64,000 bases of DNA from Hymenopus coronatus. Its lineage: Eukaryota; Arthropoda; Insecta; Mantodea; Hymenopodidae. The notes beneath the pieces are model-generated. The model worked only from the letters and a program-made list of their open reading frames with translations. It ran no database searches and was not told the origin of the DNA. Location: positions 77,143,696 through 77,207,695 of the forward strand of contig CM060884.1 of assembly GCA_030762935.1 (NCBI GenBank). The letters run 5' to 3'. This document shows positions 1 to 12,029 of this stretch, piece by piece (the first letter of the stretch is position 1; each line of letters starts with the position of its first letter). Both the position numbers and the translations under genes were made by a program.

Positions 1-834
1 CAAAAAGTCGATACCGAGATTTCACCGGAAATACATGTTTTGGGTCTCCCTGAATCCAAAAAAAAGCATTTTTGGAAAAGAGATCCGTATGTGTGTGTGA
101 GTGTGTCTGTGTGTCTGTGGACAGCATAGCTCAAAAATGAAAAGACCGTTAAATACCAAACTTGGTATTTAAGTTTTGTATATTCCAAGGATACGACACG
201 AAGATTTTCAAGAAAATCCTCCCACCCCTAACTACCCTTTACATTGAAAACTTTTCGAAACTTTTGTTTTTCTTAAAAATGGCTATAACGATTTTGATTA
301 AAATACCATATATTAAAGCTATTTCCATCACAAACAAAATGTATATATTGAATTTTCTGGGAATAGCTTTTGAAGACCCCTTTATTCTTGATGAATTTTG
401 CTTAATTTTGCATAACTAGTAAACCGTAAAAGATAGACAAAAACTTACAACACAAAAATGTAGATCTCGTTAAAATACACAATTTATGCCATATACATTT
501 TTTTCGTGGAGTTTCCCGTTTTCAAGATATTCCTTGTCATTAGTTTCAGTTGTAAAGTACTTATACTTTTCTCAGACAGAAAGATTCCGTTTTTCTTTTG
601 TTCTACTCCTGGTCAAGCAAAGAAGGGATTTGCAATGACAATAGCATGAGAGCTTCTAAAATATATGACTATCACTTAAGTGCTATCCTTTAATTTTCTT
701 CTTTTTATAAGGAACTAAGTAATATTAACATTCTGCTAATGTTTATCTCGATTAGCATTGTTTAGAAAGTAGAACAATCTTTTGTAATAAGTTTGTAGAG
801 TAGCTAGAGAAAGCCATGTGAGAGTAACCATTAG
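1..834 (-). mobile_element. H1 element, nearly full length, hairpin end cut by window edge
   Basis: The window opens inside the hairpin-proximal part of a minus-oriented H1 copy. The GT microsatellite, the central part (an open frame of 85 codons at 162-419 on the plus strand) and a diverged 5' end near 810-834 (CTAGAGAAAGCCATGTGAGAG) are all present. Subfamily features are a shortened, AAAATATATGACTATC-type 5' third instead of the AAACAAAGGAACTTCAG type. Confidence 0.75.
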
Positions 835-904
835 ACAAGGGGCGATTCATGAACAAATCGTCCATATGAACGACTACAAGGAAAGAATTGTATGAATTGT
901 GTAA

Positions 905-1975
905 TTCTTGGCATGAATCTTCGTTCAAACAATCGCGAGAATCGTGCCTGTCTCAACATGAATCGTGAGAATCGTGCCTGTCTCAACATGAATCATCTTT
1001 CAAAAACAATCACGAGAATCTTGCCTGTCTCAACATGAATCGTGAGAATCGTGCCTGTCTCAACATGAATCATCTTTCAAAAACAATCACGAGAATCTTG
1101 CCTGTCTCAACATGAATCGTGAGAATCGTGCCTGTCTCAACATGAATCGGGGAGAATCGTGCTTGTCTCAACATGAATCGACGTTCAAAAAGAATCACGA
1201 GAATCATGCTATTCTCAACATGAATCGTCATTCAAAAAGAGTGGCGAGAATCGTGTTAGTCTCAACATGAATCATCGTTCAAAAGGAGTGGCGAGAATCG
1301 TGTCAGTCTCAACATGAATCATCGTTCAAAAAGAGTGGCGAGAATCGTGTTAGTCTCAACATGAATCATCGTTCAAAAAGAGTGGCGAGAATCGTGTTAG
1401 TCTCATCATGAATCATCGTTCAAAAGGAGTGGCGAGAGTCGTGTTAGTCTCAACATGAATCATCGTTCAAAAGGAGTGGCGAGAATCGTGCTATTCTCAA
1501 CATGAATCTACGCTCAAAAAGAATCGGGAGAATCGTGCTATTCTCAACATGAATCGTCGTTCAAAAAGAATCTCGAGAATCGTGCTATTCTCAACATGAA
1601 TCGTCGTTCAAAGAGAATCTCGAGAATCGTGCTATTCTCAACATGAATCGTCGTTCAAAAAGAATCACGAGAATCGTGCTATTCTCAACATGAATCGTTG
1701 TTCAAAAAGAATCACGAGAACCGTACTATTCTAAACATGAATCGTCGTTCAAAAAGAATCACGAGAATCGTGCTATTCTCAACATGAATCGTCGTTCAAA
1801 AAGAATCTCGAGAATCGTGCTATTCTCAACATGAATCGTCGTTCAAAAAGAATCACGAGAATCGTGCTATTCTCAACATGAATCGTCGTTCAAAAAGAAT
1901 CACGAGAATCGTACTATTCTAAACATGAATCGTTGTTCAAAAAGAATCAAAAAGAATCGCGAGAATCGTGCTAGT
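905..1975. repeat. 47-bp minisatellite
   Basis: About 22 head-to-tail units of roughly 47 bp each contain CTCAACATGAATCGTCGTTC and AAAAAGAATCACGAG. The first few hundred bases carry shorter and composite variants with GCCTGTCTCAACATG. Later units alternate CTATTCTC and GTTAGTCTC versions, so the array has spreading subfamilies. There is no long open frame. Confidence 0.9.
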
Positions 1976-2325
1976 ATAATCATTTATTTTATTTAAAAAC
2001 ATAAACAGTGCTGAGGCCACGAGGCTTAATATAAGAATATATAAATATATAAAATAAAATATATAAATTAAATATGTATATATAAAATAAATTGTATAAA
2101 TTATATACATTTATATGTAATATAAAGTATATATTATATAATGCAATATACATAAGAAAACGAAAACTGCCGATCATTGCCGAAGCTACCACGAGCGTCT
2201 TCATCTTGTTTAGGGATTAGAAATTGTACACGTAAAAGCAGGCGTTAGAATTTACAACTGTTTTATATCCATCTATCTCATCTATCTATCCCATCTATTC
2301 CATCCATCCATCCATCCACACCTAT
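1976..2325. repeat. AT-rich stretch and CATC microsatellite
   Basis: A TATAAATA-rich segment (about 2035-2150) is followed by unique sequence and a CTAT/CATC microsatellite at about 2268-2320. No gene is visible. Confidence 0.6.
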
Positions 2326-2429
2326 ATACTAATGAATCGTGAACGAATAGTATGAATCGATTCATATTGCACGAACGACTCGTATGAATCGATCAATGAA
2401 AATGAATCGTTCAACTCAAGTCTATAACA

Positions 2430-2655
2430 CATTAGAATTTTTTTTTCTCATGGGGTTGACCGTTTTCGAGATATTCCTTGTTATTAGTTTGTTTTAAAAT
2501 ACTTATTTTCTCATACGGAACTTGTCAACACCTGGCCATACAAAGGATCCGATTTCATTTGCATAGCAGCCAGCTTTTAAAATATTTGACCATCACTTTA
2601 GCCTAGTATATTCCCTTATTTTCCTTCTACTACGTAGCATGTAATAAGACAAATG
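2430..2655 (-). mobile_element. H1 fragment (5' third)
   Basis: The stretch reads from the GTTGACCGTTTTCGAGATATTCC block to CTACTACGTAGCATGTAATAAGAC, matching the left third of H1 in minus orientation. The terminal 60 bp are missing. Confidence 0.65.
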
Positions 2656-3411
2656 TTTTTATATTTTTTAAATGTATTTGCTTAATGTTGCTTCAACAAT
2701 CAAATGATATCTTTGCGCCGGTTTTGAGCAATTATAGTGCAATATTTTGAAACATTAATATATAATATTGTGTGGTTAGCGACTAATAATGCTATATCAC
2801 GTGGAAGAGAAGCTTGTCTCTCGGCCTGCAATATCTTCTATAAACCGAACAGAGGTGCACTGCACAGATTCTACGATCTTTCACACAAGTGAAAGATGAC
2901 TAATTCAGTAAACACAGCGCTCTTGCATGTAATACTGCTACTGCGAAGTGCAGCGGACAAACAGGGTACTACTGCACCTCAAAATCAATGGAGGCGCTGC
3001 TTTATCGATCCTGTGTTCCATTGTAGCCGATAGATGGCAGAGAGTTCATCTTCATCGCTTGCCTGTAGTAACCCGTACACTTTTAGTTTCAGAACAGAAC
3101 ACCAGATAGCAGAACAGCATTTCTCTAGTTTATCTATGCGGCAGCAGATGGTACATAACGCCACATACATCATGTTGAGTGCAAATTACGAAATAGTTTT
3201 GAAAACAAAATTTTAATGCACTTAATTAATATAAATTATCGTCTAAGCCTTCAAAGTAAAACTATTTTGTGGCAATAAAGTGTTTACTAGAAAATAAGGA
3301 AATCCCATCTCATTAAACAAAAAAAAAAAAAACAAAACAAAACAAAAAAAAAAAAAAAAAAATATTACGTTTAAAACCTTCAAAATAAAATTGTAAATAA
3401 TACAGAAAAAA
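2656..3411. other. Unassigned stretch with CTCF-like cores and poly-A
   Basis: No recognisable gene. Short overlapping frames of 60-62 codons lie on both strands at 2985-3216 and look fortuitous. AGATGGC-type cores occur at 3027-3040 and 3140-3154. An A-rich tract fills 3320-3363. Confidence 0.4.
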
Positions 3412-4452
3412 AATCTAATGTGCTCCATTCACATGACTTTCGCTACATTTCTGAAACAAATAATTGTTAAAATGCTTATCTACTTCATGCTAATCGAAAT
3501 AAATATTAACAGAAATGGTCTTATTACTTGCTTCCTTGTAATTAGAAGGGAAATTAGGGAATGCACTAGACTAAAGCGTCAGTCAAATCTTTTACATACT
3601 GGTTACAATGTGATTTAAGTTGCTTTGTTTATATCAGTTTTTTTTAGTTTAACGTCCTTCAACCTGCTTGATCATATCGAACGATGAATGGAATTGGTGA
3701 AATGATGCTCAAATGATCTCGAGGTCCATGGAGCTTAAAGTTATGGTCTTCTCAGGATAAGGGAAAACCCCGAAAAAAACCTTATCCGGGTAACTCACCC
3801 TAGGCGAGATTGCTTTTGAATGTGAAGCAGATACGCTACCACCACACCACTCAGGCGGGTTAGAAAAGTTTTATGTAGGTATTTTAATACTGACACGAAT
3901 AGTAAGGAATATCTTGGAAGCAGTCGACTGCACAAAAACAGATGTACATGACGTAAGTTGTTTGTGTACACAAGATATACTTCTTTTATGTATATTAAGT
4001 TTTTGTCTATCTCTTGCGGTTTATCAGTTATGGATAAAGCAAAAAGAGGTCTTCAGAGGTTATTCCCAGTAAATTAAAGATATACATTTTATTTGTCAGG
4101 TAAATATCGTTAATATACAATATTTTTATAAAAATCGTTAGAACCATTCATAAAGAAAGCAAGGTTTAATATTTTTTTTTTACATGTAAAGGGTAGTTTG
4201 GGGTGGGGGATTTATCTCAAAATCCTCTTTGGAGACTTTGGAAGATGCTAAACTTAATACCAAGTGTAGTATTTTACCGACGTTTCGTTTTTGAGCTATC
4301 GTGTTCACACACACACAGTCCTTTCTCTATAATTCTATTTTATATACAGGGGACCGTAAAACGTGTATTTCTGGTGAATTGTCGTTATTGAACTTTTGGG
4401 TGGAGTGGATTACCTTTACCTATATCTTAATAACGTACGTGTAGTAAAAGTA
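3412..4452 (+). mobile_element. H1 element, full length, with nested SINE
   Basis: It starts AATCTAATGTGCTCC and ends GTGTAGTAAAAGT. It is the first of three plus copies in a row. SINE A is inserted at about 3636-3861; the H1 sequence resumes at AAAAGTTTTATG. Confidence 0.8.
3636..3861 (-). mobile_element. SINE A, tRNA-derived, copy 1
   Basis: The minus strand starts with a tRNA-like head (GTGGTGGTAGCG A-box region), runs through a body containing the complementary blocks GGATAAGG / CCTTATCC, and ends in an A-run. The B-box region is deleted compared with the copy at 51.7 kb. It lies inside an H1 copy and is therefore younger than that copy. Confidence 0.7.
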
Positions 4453-4455
4453 AAA

Positions 4456-5338
4456 ATCAATAATGTTCCATTCACATAATTTTCTCTAGCTGTTCTAGAA
4501 ACAAACTTTCTTCTCTCTGCTCCCCGTTCATTGAGATAGAGACTACGTTACGCTAAAGCAATAGAAAGCTGTCGCTATGCGATTGCCATTGAAAATCACT
4601 TCTTTACATGGTGGGAGCAAAATAAAAGAAACACGAATTATTCCTATTTGAGAAAAATATGGGTAATTTAAAATTGAAGCCAATAACTAGGAATATTTCG
4701 TAAACTGGTATCTCTACAACAAAAATGTAAAGGACGTAAAATGCGCGTTTCTGCGAGATCTACGTTTTTTGTAGTAAGTTTTAGTCTATCTTGTATGGTT
4801 TACCAGCTATACAAAAGTAATTCAGAATGGCGAGCTCTTCAGAGGCTATTTCCAAGAAATTCAAGATATGAATTTTATTTGTCATGTAAGTATCATTAAT
4901 ATACCGTAGTTTTATCAAAATCGTTAAAGCCGTTTTTTAATATCAATATTTTAGAAAAGTTTTCCATATAAAAAGCAGTTTGGGGTTGGCGAATTTTTAA
5001 AAAAAATCTTTTCAATGAATCCTTGGGGGATATTAAAGTTATATATCAAGTTAGGCTTTCTGTAAATTTGTCGAAGGTACTATAAACCGAAACTTGGAGA
5101 AGTATCTCGAATATCGCGAAGAATCGTGATGTCTCACATTCCAGCTCCAGAGCGAATATGCGAGCGGTCACATATCGAACTACATTGCTACAACACTAAG
5201 TAGAGAAGGTAGGAATAACCTATGTTGGATTTAGAGACCTCAAAACATGTATTTCCTGTGGAATGTCAGTGTAGAATTTTGCGGGAGAATGCAACGCCTT
5301 ATCTAGCATGTACGTCGGTTTTAGTAAAACGGCAGAAG
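4456..5338 (+). mobile_element. H1 element, diverged
   Basis: It begins at AATAATGTTCCATTCACAT directly after the end of the previous copy. The central block (GTCATGTAAGTATCATTAATATACC) is clear. About 130 bp of unrelated sequence (near 5080-5210) sits in the hairpin-proximal part. Confidence 0.65.
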
Positions 5339-5387
5339 TAAGATGTTCGATTTAAGTAGTATGCTGTTGTACGTATGATACATAAAA

Positions 5388-6190
5388 ATCTGATGTCTTC
5401 CATTCACATGGCTTTCTTTACATCTCTGTAACAAATTATTGTTAAAAAGCTTATTCTTCTATCTACTTCATCATAATCGAAATAAATATTAGTAGAAATT
5501 GACTTATTACTTGCTTTCTTGTAGTAGAAGGGAAATAAAGGATTGCACTAGGCTAAAGCGGTGGTCAAATCTTTTAAAATCTGGTTGCTATGTGGTTGAA
5601 ATGCGATTTTATGCAGCGCCAGGAGTTTACAATTTCCGTGTGAGAAAAGTTTAGTAACAAGCAATATATAAAAATAGTCAATTTCACGAAAGAAACGTAT
5701 ATAATATAAATTGGGTGTTTTGACGTGATCTACATTTTTGTGTAGTAAGTTTTTGTCTATCTCTTACTGTTTCCTAGTTACCCAAAATTCAGCAAAATTC
5801 ATTCAGAATAAAGAGGCCTTTAACGGTTATTTCCAGAAAAATCAAATTATATATTTTATTTGCCATATAAAATCTTTAATATACAGCATTTTAATCAAAA
5901 TCGTTATAGCCATTTTAAGAAGATCAGAAGTTTCACACTTAATGGCTGGTTTGTAGTGGGGTCATTTTTTTTCAAAATGTTCGTGAAACATACTTAACTT
6001 AAATAGCAAGTGTTTTATTTTACTGACCTTTCGTTTTTGATTTATGGTGTTCACAGACACACACGGACCTTTTTTAAAAATGCTTTTTTAATACAGGGGA
6101 CCCTAAAACGTCTTTTTCCGATGAAATCTTGGTATTGATTTTTTGGGTGAAATGCAATACCTTCTCTACACACTGTGCACGTGTAGTGTT
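5388..6190 (+). mobile_element. H1 element, full length
   Basis: It starts ATCTGATGTCTTCC and ends at GCACGTGTAGTGTT. It is the third member of the head-to-tail series and carries the CACACACGGACC microsatellite remnant at about 6055-6070. Confidence 0.8.
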
Positions 6191-6204
6191 AGCGGTGAAA
6201 AATT

Positions 6205-6975
6205 ATAGAGTAGTGAAGCTCGTGGCTTTTATTATTTTAATTTAAGTTTAGGTTTAGATGTGATTTTTTTTAAAAACAGAGATTTTAATTATTAGCTTAA
6301 ATTATAATAAATTGTTATCTGTTATTTATTTATTGGTTACAATATTAATTTTTTTTTTAATTTTAATAGTAGTTTAATGTTTATCTCATATTATGTAAAT
6401 ATAGAAATATAGTAATAAGAATGTGGGCTAAAGTAATAACATATTTAAGAACAATCATCATAATAAATATTAACAAATAACAATGGTATAATTAGGATAG
6501 ATATTAAGGAATTTTATATATAATTATAATAATAAACAATAAAATAAAGTATAATAAATAACGATTAAAATAATAAATAAATAATAATAAATTAAAATAA
6601 TAAATAAATAATAATAAATTAAAATAATAAATTGGTAAAAAAGGATAATAATAAATAATTTCATATAATTATAGCATAATAAAGCGATAATTAGTATTAA
6701 TTAATAATAATAATGTAAAATAATTACCTAAATTTTAAATATATATAAGTATTTATAATAATAATTAATATAATACATAAACATTTAAATATTAACTTTA
6801 ACCCTGATAAATATATCGATTCAGATGTATAATTAAATTAAATTTATTTAGGTTACGTTATTAATCAAGCAATTGTTTATTAATTTTATTTTGTAAAACT
6901 TTTTAAAAAAAAAGGTTAATAAATAACATAAGGTTTGAAATATTTGCCCCTGAGTGAGCAATTAGATACCGGAGT
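6205..6975 (+). repeat. AT-rich dispersed repeat, copy 1
   Basis: The stretch runs from ATTATAGAGTAGTG through TAATAAT-rich sequence, the block TTCAGATGTATAATTAAATT and on to GAGCAATTAGATACC. The same order of blocks recurs in reverse complement at 38.97-39.67 kb, so this is a mobile or duplicated AT-rich repeat rather than plain low complexity. No coding capacity is seen. Confidence 0.6.
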
Positions 6976-8238
6976 ATAGTATACAGAGTTTATTCTTATT
7001 AGTAGGTTAGAGAGAGTAAAAATGAGGAATGGAACGCACGGATATGTATAAAATGGCTGAAAGATGAGGAAATAAGAAGCAAAAGAGTCTGTAGGTAAGC
7101 AGACGAGATAATGGCTTATAGCTCAGGGGGTTCCATATCATAAGGGGAAACTTGTATCTCATTAGTTGCCGTACGGTCCTCTTACAGCAGAGATACCGTA
7201 CCTGCCACAGGTCACATGCGACTACTTGACAATTGGTACACCCACAGAAAACAGATGAAAAGCTTTATCGTTTGACTTTCTGACCCAATCACAAAGCAGC
7301 GGTCGGTCGGACAGACAACGGAAGCGGATCTAGATGCCGCAGCGTTGCAATATCTAACCACGTGCTCAGTTTGTGAACTCCTAACACGTGCGTTGAGCTG
7401 TTCTGTGCAAGCTACACATTATTCGTCGTTATTTATATTTGTTGATATTGTTGTGGTGTTTGTACGTGAGGGAACATAACAAGACTTTCACAATTATAGA
7501 AGTGGATAAACTTTTGTGGTGAAGGTGGCCGCGGCTTCATGGAACAAGAAAGTGAATCATGTGCACAAAATAATACAAAAATCACAGGAATTAGACGCAA
7601 TCATCAGTGAATGTGAACCACTAATGGTATGTCTTGGTGACGACGGACACTTGCAGGGAATTGATTCATTAAAATTCTAAACCGATGAAAATCACTTTGT
7701 TGTAACTTTCTCCCATTGTAACAAGCTATTTTAAATTTTTGTTCAATATTGGTAAATACTTATGTATGCTACATGCGTTACAGTAACACTGTTATTTTCA
7801 ATTGACATCAATAATAACGAATTAGTTTCTTTATTTATCGGCATTCATTTACTACTGCACAGTTTATATTCGATAGAGACATTTGTAATCAGCTGTTCTT
7901 GTTTACTAGTTACTCTGGCAACGCCACAAAGGCACCCGAACTGTCAACTGCGGCGGCGGTATAGATATGCATCTGGTGTCGCGAATACGATTTCACTGTT
8001 TTCAATTTGCAAGAATTCTTCATTTCCTGGAGTTGTATTGCACGACCCATCCTTACAGTAATACTACACTTTTATCCATTTCTACATCCGTAAGAAAATA
8101 TTAAGCTTTCATTTACAACAGATATCTTATATGTAGATATGTTTAAAAGTCGATGAATTTATTAAATTATGCTCCTAGTAACATTTAATGATAATGTTGA
8201 TAATAATGATTATAGTGATAGTGAGTACTATTACCACT
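6976..8238. other. Unassigned intergenic stretch
   Basis: No recognised gene or repeat. A 99-codon open frame (7762-8061, plus) matches no family I know. A 23-codon frame (ATG at 7539) is followed by AATGGTATGT near 7625, which resembles a splice donor, but no acceptor or continuing exon is apparent. Confidence 0.4.
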
Positions 8239-8530
8239 GGATAGGTAGAGTCAGACTGAAAAATTCAATGTCATAGCCGGGATTTGAACCACGGATCTCC
8301 CGGTCTCTAGCCGTGTGTAGGACAGGAGTTGGATAGGTAGAGTCAGACTGAAAAATTCAATGACATAGCCGGGATTTGAACCACGGATCTCCCGGTCTCT
8401 AGCCGTGTGTAGGACAGGAGTTGGATAGGTAGAGTCAGACTGAAAAATTCAATGACATAGCCGGGATTTGAACCACGGATCTCACGGTTTCTAGCCGGTT
8501 GCTCTACCACTGAGCTACCATGGCAACATG
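8239..8530 (-). repeat. tRNA-like 92-bp tandem array, left arm
   Basis: Units of 92 bp start at 8239, 8331 and 8423. Read on the minus strand each contains a tRNA 3' half (GTGGTTCAAATCCCGGC). The innermost unit also has a full 5' half with an A box (GGTAGCTCAGTGGTAGAGCA, about 8500-8520). The T-stem pairs poorly, so these are pseudo-tRNA or SINE sequences, not a working tRNA. Confidence 0.65.
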
Positions 8531-8823
8531 CCGGCATAAAATTAAATTTCGCAACTGACTCGCAAGTTTCCCGGTAAAGCACAAGGTGATCTTAAATTAT
8601 TTTGAGATGACAACCCCAATGGTGACTTACAATGTTGTAAGTACTTTAAATCCCAGGATTCATAGTATTGTGTGGTTTTTATAGTGATTGTGTGAAAAAA
8701 AAAACAATTAAACCAATAGCAAATGGCCACAATAGTAGGCCATACTTACACCATTTGAGATCACCTTGTGGATTATGGGGAAACATGTGAGTCAGTTGAG
8801 AAATTTAAAGCAATGCCGACATG
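8531..8823. repeat. Centre of tRNA-like inverted repeat
   Basis: The block after the left tRNA-like head (GCAACTGACTCGCAAGTTTC, 8551-8570, then CACAAGGTGATCTT) recurs inverted at about 8757-8823. About 160 bp of unpaired spacer remain between the arms. Confidence 0.65.
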
Positions 8824-9290
8824 TTGCCATGGTAGCTCAGTGGAAGAGCAACCGGAAAGAGACCGGGAGATCCGTGGTTCAAATCCCGGCTATGACAATG
8901 AATTTTTCAATCTGACTCTACCTATCCAACTCCTGTCCTACACACGACTAGAGACTGGGTGATCCGTGGTTCAAATCCTGGCTATGGCATTGAATGTTTC
9001 AGTCTGACTCTACCTATCGAACTCCTGTCCTACACACGACTAGAGATCAGGAGATCCGTGGTTCAGATCCCGACCATGGCATTGAATTCTTAAGTCTGAC
9101 TCTACCTATCCAACTCCTGTCCTACACACGGCTAGAGACCGGGAGATCCGTGGTTCAAATCCCAGCTATGACATTGAATTCTTAAGTCTGACTCCACCTA
9201 TCCAACTCCTGTCCTACACACGGCTAGAGACCGGGAGATCCGTGGTTCAAATCCCGGCTATGACATTGAATTCTTAAGTCTGATTCTACC
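8824..9290 (+). repeat. tRNA-like tandem array, right arm
   Basis: A tRNA-like head (GGTAGCTCAGTGGAAGAGCA, about 8831-8850) is followed by about five 3'-half units with GATCCGTGGTTCAAATCCC and the spacer CTATCCAACTCCTGTCCTAC. It is the mirror image of the array at 8239-8530. Short frames here are by-products of the repeat. Confidence 0.65.
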
Positions 9291-10070
9291 TACCTAACTT
9301 CTGTCGTAAACATGGGTTGTGTAGAAAAACAATTAAGTTAATTTACCAGCCTTATGAAACCAGTCTCGTGGGGAACTGATACAGTTGGGATAAGCAAAAG
9401 TTTCCTAGACTCAAACACTGTTACAGTCTGGGGAATGGGCCAGTTTCGTGCGCACGCATCTCAGGATTGCGAAAGTAGCCGTGTATAAAAGAGGAGAAGA
9501 TATATAGGAGGCCGTCAACGTCATGCGAGGAAGCATAAGGGACGGAATGAAGCAATAAGTAAGGTGCGGAGGAGAGCAGACAGGAACCAAATATGTTAAG
9601 AAGACGGATCACCTCGCCCCGCAAGGGATTCACTAAGCCCTCTCAAATAAGTTTAGTCATATAAAGTTATTCTAATCTTATACTCTCGCCGGGCCTCTTG
9701 GTCTGTATTACTTCATTTTGTGAAAATGAGCCTATTAGGTTCATAAACCAGACTGCAGGTCACATTTCGCTTTTTAATACTCGCTTACGAAATAAAAGGC
9801 ACAGCCAAAAGCTATTTCGGCAGAAACTGTTCTCTTTTATGCCTAAAATTAAACTCCTTCTGAGCTACGGTTTTTGACCCACAATCTCTAAATGAAAGTG
9901 CGAGGAAAAAATATTCTGAGTCGTTTTGGAGGTTCTAGCTGAGTTTTTGAAAAATCTCATGTGTTGAATTCACATCCCTTTGTCTATTCATGCGTTTATA
10001 ACTAGTAATAATAATAATATTATAACGACAGTAAAATAATAATAATAACAATAATAATAATAATAATAAT
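9291..10070. other. Unassigned stretch with TATA-like box and AAT microsatellite
   Basis: A TATAAAA box at 9484-9490 is followed by GATATATAGG. No transcription unit or ORF of note follows. An AAT microsatellite occupies about 10003-10070. Confidence 0.4.
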
Positions 10071-12014
10071 ACAATGGGCTTTCAATAAATCCTTAGGAAA
10101 ATGTGGAGAAACAAATTCTCTTTGGTAAGACTTTTTACTTTCTCTACACGTAGTATGTACATAGTGTATAAGAAGGTATTGTCACTCTACCAAAAAATTC
10201 GACACTGAGAATTCACCGGAAATATATATTTTAGGGTCCCCTTTATAAAAAAAACGGCATTTTCAGAAAAAGGTTCATGTGTTTTGTGTGTGTGTGTGTC
10301 CGTGTGTCTGTGAACACGATAACTCAAAAACGAAAAGTCGGTAAAATACCAAACTTGGTATTTAAGTTTAGTATCTTCCAGAGATGCTACACGAAGATTT
10401 TAAGAAGAATCCCCCCACCTCAAACTATCCTTTACATGGCATTTTTTTCGAAATTTTTTATTTTCTTAAAAATGACGTTAACGATTTTGATTAAAATGTT
10501 GTATATTAAAGATATTTACCTGACAAATAAAATTTATATGTTGAAATTTCTAGGAATAGCCTCTGAAGACTACTTTATTCTGGATGAATTTTACGAAATT
10601 TTGCATAACTGTTAAACCGTAAGAGTTGGACAAAAACTTACCGGACAAAAAATGTAGAGCACGTTAAAACACACAATTTATATTATATACACTTTTTTCG
10701 TGGAGTTGATCATTTTTTAGATATTCATTACTTTTAAAAACTTACGCTTTTCTCATACAGGAATTTGTCAACTGGTGTCCATACAAACAAAGGAACTTCA
10801 GTCACATGGCAACTAGCTTTTGACTATCACTTTAATCTATAATACACCCTTATTTCGCTTCTACTTACAAGGAAGCAAGTAATAAGGCTATTTCTGCTAA
10901 TTTTTTCTGCTAATGAAGTAGATAGAAGCATAAGGTTTTTAACAAGAGCAGAGATGCGGAGAAAGTCTTGTGATTGTAGCACATTGGATGTTTTAATTTT
11001 TTTTAATTTTGTTTTTTATTTATTTTAGTCTCGATACAGTTTTCCAAGCGTTTCTTCAACTGTTTTAAGTCTTCCAAAAAGTAGGATTTCGGAAGGTCCT
11101 AAAAATAGATATCTGTTTGAGAGATGGTCTCTTCGTTTTCCGCCGAGCCACTTTTTCAAGTTTGGAATTAAAAACGACACTGGGCTAATATCTGGTGAAT
11201 ACGGTGGATGTTATAGTAATTCAAACTTCAATTATACAAGTTTCGCCATCGAAACTTCGCAGGTGTGCAGCCTTGTATTGTCTTGATGGCAGAGAATCTT
11301 TTTCTTTGCCAGATGGGGGCGTTTTTTCTTGATTTCTCCGTTCAACCGGTGCAGTAGCTATGTATAATACTCTTCATTTATCGTTCTTCCTTTCTGCCAG
11401 TAATCAATGTAGATGATTCAGCGTACATCCCAAAAAACCGAGGCCATCAGCTTGTCTGCAGATTTTCCCACCTTTACCTTCTTCGGAGCCGATTCGCCTT
11501 TAAAAACCCACTGTTTTGACTATACTTTTGTCTCTGGAGTGTATATATACACATATATATCACTTGCAGTAATATATCGACGCAGAAACTCCTCAGAATT
11601 GCGACGGAAAAGTGCCAAACCAGCTTCCGAATCGATCACACAATTGTGTCTATTCTCCTTTGAGAGTAAACGCGGCACTAATCTTGCCGAGACCTTTGTT
11701 AGACCTAATTTTTGGTACAAAATTGAGAACACTGTACCTTGTGATATGTCTGTGGCCTCTACTATTTCATGAAAAAAATTATTCTCGATCACTCTAAACT
11801 ATATCCTGGATTTGGTCAATCATTTCAGAGAAAGTCACTTCTACTGGACGTCCGGAACGATGTTCACCATTTAAATTTATTTATCCAATTGTAAATTGTT
11901 ACGCAGGAGCAGATGTGCCATGACCTTCATCCAACTCGGCTTTTATCTCTCTCGGTGTTAAGACTTTTAAATAGAAGTGCTAATCACCGCACGAAACTCG
12001 TATTTGTTTCTCAT
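10071..12014 (-). pseudogene. mariner-family transposase pseudogene 1, split by H1
   Basis: This is a decayed mariner transposase on the minus strand. The N-terminus (ATG at 12014) reads MRNKYEFRAV with the AELDEGHGTSAP segment, then a GEHRSGRPVEV linker. The second HTH is in the 90-codon frame 11520-11792 (IVEATDISQGTVFSIL, then ARLVPRLLSKE). The region of the first catalytic Asp survives as YITASD followed by YTPETK, with ETW lost. The C-terminal block (YFxDLPKSYFLEDLKQLKKR) is at about 11035-11110. Stops and shifts are numerous. A mariner-like end (CTTTCAATAAATCCTTAGG) at about 10079-10097 is separated from the body by an H1 copy at 10137-10990. An intact product would cut and paste the element at TA; this one cannot. 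Confidence 0.8.
10137..10990 (-). mobile_element. H1 element inserted in mariner 1
   Basis: It starts at ACTTTCTCTACACG after GACTTTTT and ends at GTAGCACATTGGATG before TTTTAATTTTTT. The related mariner at 14.35 kb has an uninterrupted T-rich segment at the matching place, so the insertion site was a T-run. A 112-codon plus-strand frame (10277-10615) overlaps it. Confidence 0.8.
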
Positions 12015-12029
12015 CTTTCTAAATAAGCA

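Larger units (their letters stand above)
838..2425. mobile_element. Possible MITE or hAT-like element with minisatellite core
   Basis: The sequence just left of the 47-bp array (GGGGCGATTCATGAAC, about 839-885) and the sequence at 2330-2425 share GATTCAT / GAACGA motifs in opposite orientation, so the array may lie inside a non-autonomous element with GAATCG-rich ends. H1 sequence abuts both sides. The inverted ends are imperfect and no target duplication was verified. The hAT-like label rests only on the look of the motif. Confidence 0.3.

Noticed and set aside
905..1975. CRISPR array
   Set aside because: Whole units repeat with no distinct spacers, in a clearly eukaryotic context.
7539..7635. 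First coding exon of a host gene
   Set aside because: Only 23 codons before a stop and a single donor-like GTATGT; no further exon found.
8455..8900. Functional tRNA genes
   Set aside because: A and B boxes are present but the T-stem mispairs, and the 3' halves are tandemly repeated.
9419..9717. Solo LTR with TATA box
   Set aside because: TGTTAC start and TATAAAA fit, but no matching CA end or target duplication.
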